Position numbers and translations under genes: made by a program. The notes under the pieces are model-generated. The model was given only the letters and a program-made list of their open reading frames with translations. It was not told the origin of the DNA and did no database searches. From Callipepla californica brunnescens (taxonomy: Eukaryota; Chordata; Aves; Galliformes; Odontophoridae), in the NCBI GenBank assembly GCA_023055505.1, contig JALIRH010000004.1, forward strand, positions 17,479,368-17,543,367: a stretch of DNA of 64,000 nt, written 5' to 3'. Below are positions 39,648 to 51,539 of the stretch, in pieces (the first letter of the stretch is position 1; every line of letters starts with the position of its first letter).

Positions 39648-40968
39648 GGTAAAATGCTCCAAAAGCAATACTTCCTGTTAGTTTGTTTTTCCACAGAAAC
39701 TAGTGGAGGCGCATAAAACAATAAAACTATTTGATAGAGCAAGTTCTCAACTACAAAACACTATTTTTCAGCATACTCTCCACCATTAGCTATGTATTTT
39801 CACCAGTGATGAACAAGAGTCTGTATGCTTCACTCATAGATATATGCACCAGTGGAGTTGACCTACTGTCTTACTGCTGCTATGACATCATCACTGTTAG
39901 GAAAATATTGCCCACACAGTCCATTTTTCATCAGCCTGAACACATGGTGCAAATCCAGACTGCACAGTGGGTGTGGTAGGACAGCCTGCTGAGATTGGCT
40001 ATGTGCTCCACAGTCTTCAAACTGGTACAGGACCAGGAATTATCATGCTGCAAGAAAATGGCTGCCTCCTTCTCTGGCCTGGCTCTGGAAGTTGGCACCT
40101 TCAGCTTAGTCAGCATCATGGTGTGGCATTCAGCATTGATGGTTTGTCTAGGTTCCAGAAAATCCAGAAGAATCATCTGTTTCCTATCCCAAAACACAGT
40201 GCACATCACATTATCTGCTGAGGACTGTGTCTTAAATTTTTTTTTCAATGGGAAATTCACATGTTGCCATTTCATGGACTGCCATAGAGTTTTGATTCTA
40301 GTTCTCATTGGTGGCACCATATCTCATCACTAGTAACAAAGCAATCCAGGAAACTGTCACCTTCAGCCTAGCATTGGATCAGTAAGTCCTGACAAATGTG
40401 CATATGCTGTTCTTTCTGTTCCTCTGTGAGCATTCATGAGACCCACCTGGTGAAAACTTTGTGATGTTCCAACACTGCTACCACTATTTCCAATGCGTTG
40501 AAGCCAATACACAGCACCATACACATTTCCCTGGTAGTAATCCACTGATTCATGCAGAGGAGCTGATAAAGACAGTTTTCCTTTTACCGTGTGACCGCTG
40601 TGCATGGCCATCAGAATGCAATTTGTCTTCCGTATTGCATTCACCACTCCTGAAATACACCACTCACTGTCTCATTCTGCTCATATCCACTGTTTGGCCT
40701 CCAAAAACATTCAGCAATCATTGATGAATGTCAGTAAGTGCAATTTTTTCTGCATTGAGGAATTCAGTTCCACACTTTCATCTCATACACACTTTCATGG
40801 CAGATGCCAATCTTTCAGACTGCCCCTCTGCTGCCATCTGCCACACAGAAACAAAATGTAATGGGATATTGGTGGAAGGCTCAACCTCTACTGCCGTGCC
40901 ACCAACATTCACCGCTGATGTCATGGACCAAGATAAAATAGGAGGCATTACTTTCAGCGCAGCCATCC
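39648..40968 (-). mobile_element. Full-length, inactivated mariner transposon (Galluhop-like)
   Basis: Seen: the element is 1,321 bp and is flanked on both sides by TA (39,646-39,647 and 40,969-40,970), the mariner target duplication. Its ends are imperfect inverted repeats: the left end carries GCTCCAAAAGCAATACTTCC and the right end, reverse-complemented, carries GCGCTGAAAGTAATGCCTCC at the same distance from the TA. The minus strand encodes pieces of a mariner transposase in several frames. TSDEIW (about 40,317-40,334) matches the first catalytic Asp motif, and HDN (40,039-40,047) the second. Family knowledge: mariners move by cut-and-paste with a DD34D transposase, and elements with these ends are common in chicken (Galluhop). 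The element is almost certainly immobile. A second, shorter copy lies about 15 kb downstream. Confidence 0.93.
39931..40647 (-). pseudogene. Broken mariner transposase
   Basis: Two open stretches, 40,363-40,647 (94 codons) and 39,931-40,320 (129 codons), lie in the same minus-strand frame and are separated by stop codons. Between them the TSDEIW motif is readable only in another frame, so there is at least one frameshift as well as the stops. The second stretch contains FWDRKQMILLDFLEPRQ and HDN, both typical of mariner transposases. Past HDN the frame slips again: the next conserved block reads SLDLHHVFRLM in a different frame. The family normally has a Ser-Pro-Asp-Leu-Ala-Pro-Ser-Asp type block there, so about four residues, including the third catalytic Asp, appear to be missing. 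The spacing HDN to SLD is 89 nt where 90 is expected, which fits a 1-nt deletion. It cannot make a working transposase. Confidence 0.88.
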
Positions 40969-41532
40969 TAAAAAATAACAGTTTATGAAGCCAGAGCTTG
41001 AAAGACTGTCTACTAGATAGTTGTCTATGCATATATAGTGTGTAGACTACCTCTAAAGACTTGTCAAATGTTAAGAGATAGACTGATTTTATTCAACACT
41101 GAAAACATGGAGAGTTCAGAATCCCAGTCCAGATCACACAGCATAGAGCTAATTTTATTCCAAGGAACTTCCCCACAATTTGGAATAACTATCTCTCCAG
41201 GCCCATATTGGAACCTAAAAAGCCTTAAGCAACTTAATTGAAAAAATCCATTTCAGTTGGTTTGAATAAGGAGTCTGTCATTGGGGTTGGCAACTTGCCA
41301 AAAGACTGCAAAGCAAATGGTAATAATTATTGCCAGTTGAATTTTGGATAATTGCTTAACACAATGCAACAATGATGACTGAGTACAAGCTCATTTAAAT
41401 GTTTCACTCTAGCTGGAACAAAAGATAAAGAACATATTAATTCAATTTGCCAGTGACATAACCAGCAAAGAACTGTCAGAAGCACAGATAGCAAGAAAAA
41501 TGTTATAAAAACAAATAAACCTATTGTTTTGC

Positions 41533-41557
41533 AAAAAAAAAAAAAAAAAAAAAAAAA
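41533..41557 (+). repeat. Poly(A) tract, 25 nt
   Basis: A pure A run in unassigned AT-rich sequence between the full-length mariner and the pentanucleotide array. Confidence 0.95.
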
Positions 41558-42261
41558 GTGCATTAAAGAGATAAAAATTTAGAATATGAAGTTATGAAGT
41601 TGGAAAAAAAAAAAACATTTGGAAATTAAGAAGATCTGATGCATGTTCAGAGCGACAGTTAAAATTAAATACAGTACTGAGGATGGGGAAATGGATTAAT
41701 AATGATGCCTTCCGCTGTACCATACTGAATTTCACAAACTGCACAAATAAAATGGTATGGACTGAATTCAGGAAGAGACCGAGTGAAGACAAGATCACTA
41801 GCCCATGTGCTACTACTTCTACAGTGATTACTGCAGCCCATTTTATTTTGCAATGCAGATGTTCTAACTTACAATACCTATAGATATACCTCACCACGTC
41901 TATAACACTGTCTACTTCAACTTCAGAAATTCTTTGTCCTGATATTCTGAACTCATCTGTGGTTCCAGATATAGCTACATCAACAAATCATAAACAGTAA
42001 CAGCTACAACTGCAGGGCAATGAAACTACAAAGCGAACAAAGGCTGGAGATCAATCATTTTGGATGAGGCTATTTCACTGCAGAATGAGCTTCCAAAGAA
42101 TGCTATATTAAAATCCATCACTTAATCATCTCTAGCACATACCACAAATCCTTACTGATTAATAAAAACTTTCCTACAGTAGCAGTATATGAAGATCTGA
42201 TTTGCTTTTAGTAACAAAAAAGAAAAGACAGTGGATTATGCCAATTTATAACAGAGAGAGT

Positions 42262-42279
42262 AAAAAAAAAAAAAAAAAA
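42262..42279 (+). repeat. Poly(A) tract, 18 nt
   Basis: A pure A run about 370 bp before the pentanucleotide array. Confidence 0.9.
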
Positions 42280-42648
42280 GGAGAAGGAAAAATTTAAAAT
42301 AAGGGATTACACGTGCAAGAGCTTGGATGACACTAACAAAGAGGGTTTCAGAACCTCAACAATTATGCCATGTGATGAACATGAAACGGACACAAACATG
42401 TAAGATTTTGATACAGCTGCAGTACTGTTTGCCTGAAGGGGATGTAATGGCCTGCAAAAAGGGTCCCTAACCAATATATTCCAACATACTTTTCTGAAGC
42501 ACTTCTATGCTTCGATACTGTGTGTGCTTAAATAAATTAACAACCACTCCTGACCCTGTATCTTGTGTTGAACCGTTCCAGAACTATATCTAAGGTATCA
42601 GGCCACAGCTATTTTTCCTAGAGGCAATTTTAAATAGATGATAAAAAT

Positions 42649-42963
42649 AAAAAGGAAGAAGAGAAGAGAAGAGAAGAGAAGAGAAGAGAAGAGAAGAGAA
42701 GAGAAGAGAAGAGAAGAGAAGAGAAGAGAAGAGAAGAGAAGAGAAGAGAAGAGAAGAGAAGAGAAGAGAAGAGAAGAGAAGAGAAGAGAAGAGAAGAGAG
42801 AAGAGAAAAGAAAATAAGAGAAAAGAAAAGAAAAGAAAAGAAAAGAAAAGAAAAGAAAAGAAAAGAAAAGAAAAGAAAAGAAAAGAAAAGAAAAGAAAAG
42901 AAAAGAAAAGAAAAGAAAAGAAAAGAAAAGAAAAGAAAAGAAAAGAAAAGAAAAGAAAAGAAG
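42649..42963 (+). repeat. Compound pentanucleotide array (GAGAA)27-(AAAAG)28
   Basis: Seen: 27 perfect GAGAA units run from 42,661 to 42,795. A short imperfect bridge follows (42,796-42,820, containing AGAGAAGAGAAAAG and AAAATAAGAG), and then 28 perfect AAAAG units from 42,821 to 42,960. From 42,649 to 42,963 every plus-strand base is a purine except one T at 42,815. Such a tract can form triplex (H-DNA) structures and is prone to length change. The two unit types differ by one base, so one array could have arisen from the other by point change and slippage. Confidence 0.97.
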
Positions 42964-45900
42964 CTAAGGGGAAAAAAAATGAGAGAAAAACTGTTGAAAA
43001 GTACTGAAGAAAGCTGGGGCTCTAGAAAAACAGTACCAATGGTTCAGATGGAGCTTTCTGTTCACTTCTCAATATATCAGTCCTGGAACAAGTTTCTCAG
43101 TGCAAAATATCTTTAATTGGCTGGAAAGCATTTAAGGAAAAATCTTTTTAATTAAAAACAGAACCAACAAGACATGAAAGCCAAGGGGGTTGGGAGAGGC
43201 ATATGTTGACCTTATGAAGCTTTACAGCAGAACTCTGCAGGGGCTGTTTAAACTGAGAAAGCACAGTTTTAATTAAAGAGTCCTGAGGAACAGACAACTC
43301 AAAAGAGCAGGTCAGCTAGATTCCAAGAGGTCAATTTAAGCCTAAGCAGAAGGAAAACAACACTTCTGGTCATTTTACCTTCCTCTGGGAGAAATCTATT
43401 GCTAACCAAGCATTATGCTCTGTGTTTCTCAACACACAAACTAGCTGTCCTCTAACCACCTCTGTGAGTGCTGCATATCATTGCTAAGTGTTTATAAAAT
43501 GGAAGAAATTTCTTAAAAGTCCACAAGTTTCTTGACAGTGGATCATATCCTAAAATAAACTCAATTGTATTTTTCCCCGACTGCATGGAATCCCAGATAT
43601 GGTTAAGCATACTTGAAAACAGAACTCAGCACCTTTCTGAGCTTCAGAAAAAGCAATAAATAAAAAAATAGAAATCAAAATCCTGCAAAAAGTAGATCTA
43701 GTATATCACCTTCCTTTTTTTTTTCCCCTAAAAACTTACTTTCACACTTAGTGAAGCTAGAGACTTTTCCTTGCTACTTTGAGACAGAAAAAAATATAAA
43801 TCCAGTCTCCAAACAAAAGAGAGCATGAGTAGCAATGTAACTAAAACCTATCAAACTAAAGAGGCATAGTGTAAGAAATTCTGCTTATGGTAATCCTATT
43901 AGGACTCTAATTTATCTATCTCCTGCACATAATGATATTAAAATGGTTATAATTCTATCAACATAAAATAAGATGCTGCACCAACAAACTTTTTGCAGAG
44001 TTATGATTCTGTGCAAGCTCAACAAATATTACTATTTTTGATATGTACATATGGTCTTGTCTTCTAGTTCAGTGATCATAAAAAAAAAAAGAAAAAAGAA
44101 ACCCTTAAATCTAATTTCTGGAATAATCTAATTAGAAGGCATATCACCATCCATTCTTCTAAAGAAAGTTCCAAGTTGAAAGTCTCAATAGCTTTGGCTA
44201 TTGCTCAGTTTGACTTTTTTCACAAGGAGACATTTTGTAGTTCAAAACACTAATGATCTCAATTCTGGTTGCTACAATTACATTATCATTTACTTCTTTC
44301 ATTCAAAAAGAGAGCATTTAAAAGAAGTAAATCCAGGTCTAGCCCATGACTTAGGACAGTAATGATCATCTTTCATTCATCATGTTGCACTGGTTTGGTG
44401 GCAGTTTCTTCTTAATAAATGGAGTTTAGTGCTTAAAATAACATGAATGTTTTGAATTCTCCTGTTGTGCAAGTATAGCAGAAATATTTTAATTGCAGAC
44501 ATACTGAGAAATTCTATTAAGAAATCAATGCCTGTTATGTTATGCATTAGGGATAAAAATCTCAGAGCAAATAAAACTAAAATGAATGAAAACAAAGTTC
44601 TAGAGAACAAGAAGAAGCTGGGCTGAATGGCTGAAAATTTTGTCTGCAACTTTTCTGAAGCCATGCATTTCTTTTTCTAGTTAACATAAGAAGAAAGCAT
44701 GTAAGTGTACAGGTAAACATGCCATATTTGCTGAGATCAAGAGCTGCAGCCACTTGACTTTGAAGTCAGAAAAACATATCATGAACTCAATTTTAAGACC
44801 ACAGCCAGAACATAGTAGCATTGACCTAAGCTTTTTTTCTTACGGTTCCCCCATTCCCTAGCAAAGTACCTTGGTGACTACATTTTCACCCAGGCCTTTT
44901 CCGTATTTACATACAACTGCTAAAAGTAATATAAAATTGGTGCATTATGTAGCCAGAATTTTTTGGTTCTAGCAAATGAAGGTACTGATGACCTAGCAAA
45001 GGTTAAATGTCAGACAAAGCTCGTTGATGATTTGCATTGAATGTAGAATGAGTACCTTCCATCAGATAGCTTCTTCTCAAATTATCAGCAACATTCACCA
45101 CTGAAAGCCACAGTTCTGCTGGATGACTTTCTATCATCTCTCAGTTTTACTACATAAAAGTGTTCCAGGAATCTATACCCTATTTTTCCTGATAATGATC
45201 TGACCTCATATCATAGATGCCTTTACTGCATACTCATTAGATTAGTACCATACAATTTACACATATCTTAAAAATGTTATCCCTGAACCAATATATATGA
45301 TTTAGAGCACAGCAGAGTATCTATCACTAGTAAGACAACGTTACAGGCAGCATACCCTATTGCTTCAATACCTAATTATTTTGTCACATTTAAATGTAAC
45401 TGTCAAATTTCAAAGGATTTAAAACAGCATATGTCAAAAAAGCCATTTCTTTATTTATTGTCTTGGAAACTCTGTTCATCAAAAGCAGAAGTCTTAGCCA
45501 GAAGTTAAGGATTTATCTGTAGATCTATCTTAAGTTTTCTCTGCAACAAGAAGTGAGGTAGAATATCTTGAAACAAGGAAGACTGATAGTGAAGAAAAAA
45601 AAAAAAGAACTCAAACCACTGAAATTCACATTTGTACACCAACATTCATTATGTCTGCTTAAAATTCTAAACTTAAAAACAAAGCCAAAACTTAATTTTA
45701 GTTGCACGCAGTTACATGAGTTTATTTTGTACTCTGTCCAGTTCTCCAGTACCTACTCTAGTGTGTGCAGTATAAGAATAGCTAGACAAGATAGAACAGT
45801 GCTGAATAGTTATTTTGGCATTGAATCTTTTTTCTTGTGGGTTGGGGAAGAGGTCACACAGCTGTCAGTGGTCCCCATTCCAGTCACCAGGTTCCTGTAA

Positions 45901-47463
45901 TGTCATCTAGGAGAAGTTCCAGGATTAGCTCAGACACAGCTTAGGTGCCCATGCGCACCACAGTTCAGCCCAACAATGCTATAACCCATAAATCCCATAG
46001 AGCTCCTTGTCAAAGCACTCAGTACCCCACCTGCCTTGTAAGAGCAGTGTTTATTGCCCTCGTGCTCTGTACTCTATATTCAAACTATCTCCAAGGCTTC
46101 CACCCCACTTCCATCCATGACCCCCAGCACTTGTATTTTTTTCCTTTGTATCATCATGCATTGGCCCACACATGTCTTCCCTCTGCTCTGTTGTTGCTTG
46201 ATGAGTTGTTCTGTAGTGGAAGCAGGATTGGCAACAAGACACTCCTATGCTAATTTATGCTGGGGGCATTTTTTATTTGTTTTTTTTTTAATGTTCCACA
46301 GGCCACTATAGTGATGGTGTCTTTTTACAGACTTAGTATATTAGATTGATGTGCAGTGTCAGCATTCGTGCTGCACCAGTAGTCTAGCTAACAATTTTGT
46401 TATCAGCATAATGGGACTGGAATACTTGCCTCCATTTTTCCCCACTGTTCGGAAACATCTCCAAAAAGTCCGAAGAAAAGATGCCCTGTTATGAGGGGTA
46501 GCTTGGACAAAGTTGAACTCACGGAACAAAATGTGCGTTCCTTGACGTACGCTGTTAAAACTGTGGAGATAAGTAAAAACAAGAGAACGTTAGAAAGCTG
46601 AACCAATGCAGCTCTGGGGCCAGCTGGAACAGTAGCAAGAAAACCACTGGCAGTTATATTTTGTGAAACCAAGTCTTTAAAGCTCATATCCATCTGTCCT
46701 CTAGAGGCAAGACTATTTGCAAAAACCGCACATTGGAAGTTAATTATAGGAATTAGAGGTTTGTGAAAGTAAAATTCATTCTAAAGAATCCCAGCAAGGG
46801 GTATCCAAGAGCCATTTAAAATCTTGAGACCAGCCCACTAGAAAATGGCTGGCTCAGAATTACTGTTGTTAGTCTGATCAGAAGATGCTCTTTCTTTTAG
46901 CATCATTTATATTTTACTGTCATTCTCACCACAGTTTTCCTTGAAGCCACGAAACAAAAACAAAGAATATTTAACAGAAGCCTCCAAGTGTAATTTTTGG
47001 GTTAATTAACTGAAACATGACTGTATTAAATGTATAAAATCTACTTCAGTAGTCATGAAAAGTAGACTGGCACTTCCCTAAGTGATACTTCGCAGTAGTG
47101 CATTTTGGAAACAGTACCTGATTATTACCATGATTTGATACTCAGACTCTTGTATTTTAGAGCAGATTTCTCATATTTGAATTGCAAGCACTTCAGGCTA
47201 AATTATTATAGTAAACATTTGTCTTAAAATGCTTTCTCTGAAGTGTATGAACCTCTCCTTTGGGTATGGTGAAGCTCAGCATGTAAGAACAATAGAAATG
47301 CAAATATAAACATTATATACCAAAGGTACAATGATAGAGTTGCCTCAAAGATGGATTTTGTGCTTTTCACTTTGAATTGTGCATGTGGGACAAAGCTTTT
47401 GAACACTCCAGAGAGATCATTAAAAATATTCACTTGGGACAGCAGCTTAACTTGCCCACACAA

Positions 47464-47514
47464 ATTTGGAGAATTAATGAAAGAGAATGAAGCGAATTTA
47501 GAGAATTAATGAAA
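47464..47514 (+). repeat. Imperfect tandem duplication, period 32 bp
   Basis: ATTTGGAGAATTAATGAAA and ATTTAGAGAATTAATGAAA occur 32 bp apart with one mismatch. This is a small local duplication. Confidence 0.85.
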
Positions 47515-48164
47515 AAGATATAAGCTTATTTTCATCATAGCAGAACCTCTCTGTAGGTAGCATCTCTGCTTTAGACAAAATCCAGTTGTCAGTGGGAGTC
47601 CTTTCGACTTGCAATTTTAAAATCATCCCCTTAAATATAACTAGTGTAAATCACCTTTTAATGCTGCCTAGCTCAGAAAAGAGTCTCACATTTGAGCGGG
47701 TATTATATCAGAGACAAGCAGAATTAAAGTCAGGTATCAGCTGGGGAAATGGGAGGCCTGAGAAAGGCCAACATAACTTTTTCAGATTAGAATTTTTTGT
47801 CTTTTTTTTATGTCCCAGTAATCAAAACTTTCTGTCATGTGTCAAAAGCACTGGTTCTATCCCTCCCATTCTTAAGGAAATCCACACAAAATAAGTACAA
47901 ACAATCACAGTATGATTAAGAAACATTCATGATCTTTGAAGTTTGGAATTAGAAATACTCCTTCTGTAAACATAATGAACAAATAAATTATTTCATATTT
48001 ATGAAACCAGTGCTTTGTAAGTCAGAGAAAAGCAACAGACTTAAGTAAGTATATGTTGTGCCTGATCAAAATACAACAAAATTAGAGGAAAGGCTTCCAT
48101 GACTATCACTGTAAGTGAATAGCATCCATTACAAAGTGCTCTTGCTCACTGCTTCAGAGGGAAT

Positions 48165-48290
48165 GAGTACGGAGAAAGGGAAAGTAACACACTTTAACTC
48201 ACACAAGATGACAGTGACAAAGTTGGAAATGGGATTTCAGAACTTCTCATCCCAAACCATAGCCCGCAAGACCTTTTTCATTTCTTATTT
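48165..48290 (-). mobile_element. Probable MIR-type ancient SINE fragment
   Basis: AAAGTAACACACTTTAACTC, then TTGGAAATGGGATTTCAGAA and CCAAACCATAGCCCGCAAGA follow the order of the reverse-complement tRNA-derived half of MIR-like SINEs ('taagtaacttgcc', 'cagagctgggaatagaaccc', 'ctctaaccactagacc'). It is a weak but collinear match. Confidence 0.42.
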
Positions 48291-51217
48291 GCATTGTTTT
48301 ACTGATGATTTGACAGGTTGATGGAAGACTGAGGAATATAAATGAGAAAATGAAGAAACTTGGTATAATTAGAGAGGGCAGCATTTAAAGAGATGACATA
48401 TAATAGGAGAGATTTCTAGGAAAAGAAAGAAGATGAAGGCAAGAGTATGCTTGTTTAGACCCCTGAGGGAATGAGAAAGATCTGACCACAGAACTGCAGA
48501 ATACTCAGAGAGGTTTATATCTGAGAAAGGAACAGAGAGGGTTAGCTGAGCAATGACACATCTATATGCACCCAAATTATGTTGCTCAGAGCAACTACAG
48601 TACTGCACTATCTGGAAGCAGATCCTGGTACATCTATAATGGAAAGGTTCAGACGCAAAGTAACATACTGTTAATTCACAGGAAACAGCCCTGTTATATT
48701 GCTTCTAAGCCCTGAGAAGTGAAAGCTCAAGTCACTCGTGTTTCCAGCACGGATGGCTCTAAAACTACTTAGCAGAAGAGTTTAATACAATTTGTTCTTA
48801 CTCAGTTATAAGAATGGGTGAGTATGCCGGAACATCAGCACACCTAGATGTGCCGACATCTAAGTGCCATCAGCTAGTCGATCAAAAAAGGTACAATATT
48901 TCCCTAATTCCTCATTTCTTGCAATAAGATTTTGTTTAATTATACAATTGGAGGATTCTGCACTAAAAGCTCAAGTCTACAACCACAGGAGTTAGAATAT
49001 TATCCCTATTGAGATGCTACATTTCAGAGATTCTGTTACATAAATTCCTCTTTATAGGTTAAAGGAAAGAGCCACCTCTCAAGAGCTCACGGCTGAGCTA
49101 TCCAGCAGGTTGTGTACTGACAAATGGACCCATCCAGCCTCGCACAGGATCAACATCACTACAAGGGACAAGAATCATACTTTCTGAACAAACTGTATGT
49201 TTTAAAATATTTACAATTAATTTCTAGCTGATAGTGTGGTAGTGCAAAAATAACTCAGCCATCCTTTCCTTAACAATAACTCAGACATGAAGCTACAAAA
49301 GTGGCAAGTAGAAGTGACCTGCAGGTAAACCCTACAAAAAGACAACCAAAAGCTATTGCAGTTATTCCAAGTGCATGTATGTGGTACAACCATCACATTA
49401 CCTTTAATTTTATAAATACCTAAGAAGATGTATTTTCCAGTTTCTTTTCAATACAGAAATAAAACAAGCTACCACTTCAGAGGAACAGCTTAAGTAAGCA
49501 AGATATCAACAGCAAGACAACAAACAGTTCCAACTTTCTCAGCAAGTTTAACAGCTGCTGAGATTCCTCCTTTAGAAGTGCTCATTCTTCCCTCTATTTG
49601 CCTTCCTCCCACTGAATAACTCATTCCTTTAGCAAGGTCAAGTGGCCAGAGCTTAACAGTACATTTGTGCAGGAGAAAGACTTAGGACCAAACTAGGGCA
49701 TCTTAACACGTTATTATTTTGTCCTCATTCAATTAGAAGTTGGCCCCTGAACCTAGAAACAAAAGCAGAAAAAATAAATTCTCATTTATCTGGTTAACTC
49801 CTCCATTCAGGTTTTACTGTGGTCATTTGCAGAGAATCCTTTTAACAAGGCTGTGGGTTTCATAGCCTCCTACCGCAGACTCAAAGGTTGCCTTGGCCCT
49901 CTGTTACCAGGAAACAGCACAGGCAAATCAGAACATTAACAGCAGTTACTAATGACATGATTTTATTTGTCTGGCAGAAACCGAGACTAGAAGTTGAAAC
50001 AAATGTTCCTTAGGTAACCTCAGTCTATTACAACACTCATATTTCACACAAAAATTGCTACCTGACTGGATACTCCATTAACAAAACAGCTTCCCTCATT
50101 CACTTAAAGGATGATCTGGAGAAAGATGAGAAAAAAATAGAGCAAAGTCTTTGCTCAGTTGGAAACTTTCAAGAAGTTTTTGCAGTTGGGGCGTCAAGGT
50201 CTTGCTTTGTCACTCTTCACCCTCGCATGCCCTAAAGCAGCCAGTCCACAGCACCAAATCTCTTCCAACAGCACTGCTGAGAAAGCTGCACCTTGCAGCA
50301 CATCCTGTCTGCACTTGTGGGACAGCACCTGCATGGGAGAAGAAGAAAAGTCTTGGGAGGAGACTGCGATAAAACAGCCTCAGCCCTCGGAAGTGGTTCT
50401 GCTGGGAACTCTAGCACACAGGTGCTGCTTCTCCAAACAGAGCTGCTTTCAGTGGGGCTTTGTCTTTTGTGTAATTACATTTCGGCAACTTGCCAGAGTT
50501 CAGAAACTTTCAAGCACTCTTTTCAAACCTTTGGACTTCTAAATAGATTGTAAAAATCCCAGGATGCTATGGTAACATCCCAATTGAAACTCACCACAGT
50601 AGTTAGCCTTTGCCTGCTGAACTTTGGCAAAGCGAACTATGTACAATGCAGAGAGAGCCCTGTGTCCCCAAGAAGGACAAGAAAAGCTTGTCATGGTCCT
50701 GCTATCCCTTAGCTGGTTCTACCTTTGGCTACCATGCACAGAACTGAAGGAGTGAATGGGATCCCTCCTCTACTAAGGAGACAGCAAGGAACAAGGACCA
50801 TCATTCCTTAACTTAGACCGTACCGTTTCCATTTTTCACCAAGATCGAGATGAAAGAGGGAAAACCCACTCTGAAGGTTTAAGCTGCTTCTCCAGCATGA
50901 GTACCTCTTTTTCCCTGGCTGACTTTTCTTCCCAGCCCCACAGGCGTCCAAGCCATTAATAGAGAATTGAGTGCCTTAAGTGAAAATCAGGTAGACTCAA
51001 ACTCAAAGAGGCTATGGCTAGATGTAATAAACATTTATAGGGAGAAACTGTGCAGAGGACTTGATGTCAACACTTGCAGTATTTCAGCATTTGCTTTTCT
51101 TGAAATGCACACTGGACTAGCTCTAGTTTGGTCCCATGGACTGCATGCTCATTTGCAGTTGGAACACATCTTCCAATTTAGTTCCTCTGAAAGGAACCCA
51201 GGTCACGAGCCCCAAGC

Positions 51218-51257
51218 ACTTACTGTGCTTTTGGTATGAACTAAAAGCACAGTAAGT
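51218..51257. repeat. Perfect inverted repeat (15-bp arms, 10-nt loop)
   Basis: The left arm ACTTACTGTGCTTTT (51,218-51,232) and the right arm AAAAGCACAGTAAGT (51,243-51,257) are exact reverse complements around the loop GGTATGAACT. The stem is too short for an ordinary microRNA precursor, and no flanking duplication was seen that would mark a small transposon. It could form a cruciform or RNA hairpin. Confidence 0.9.
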
Positions 51258-51539
51258 AAGGATAATCAGGAGTATTAGGATTAGAGACTATGGTACAATG
51301 GGTAACAAAGAACTAGCTCTAGCAATAGAAAATACTGGAACTCAAAAGGCTTTAAAATTCAGGCAATTTCTGTTGTTAAATACCCCATCAACACACAAAG
51401 CATCCCCAAGCGACCAATCACACTCACCCCAAGGCTTCCCTCTATAATAGCAAAGTGAGGTTTACCTTGCTTGGAACTAGCCCTGAGAGGAAACACTTAA
51501 AGCAGCAGGCACCACTGAGAAAAAAAATAAAAAAATCCC

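Larger units (their letters stand above)
40971..42648. other. Unassigned AT-rich noncoding sequence between mariner and pentanucleotide array
   Basis: It has two A-tracts (listed separately) and no recognisable exon. The A-rich character increases towards the array. Confidence 0.5.
42964..51217. other. Unassigned AT-rich noncoding sequence
   Basis: Items of note are the MIR-like fragment at 48.2 kb and the period-32 duplication at 47.46 kb. A slightly GC- and CpG-richer patch lies at about 46,430-46,740, around a 96-codon minus-strand frame. A GC-richer stretch at about 50,200-50,480 has frames of 73-127 codons open on both strands, which argues for composition rather than coding. Confidence 0.45.

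Noticed and set aside
42649..42963. CRISPR-like or satellite array
   Set aside because: The units are 5 bp with no spacers, so this is a pentanucleotide microsatellite and not CRISPR or a long-unit satellite.
50159..50553. Cluster of overlapping frames of 61-127 codons on both strands
   Set aside because: Open frames in several phases at once reflect local GC increase and few stop codons rather than selection.
51218..51257. microRNA precursor
   Set aside because: The stem is only 15 bp with a 10-nt loop, shorter than an ordinary microRNA hairpin.
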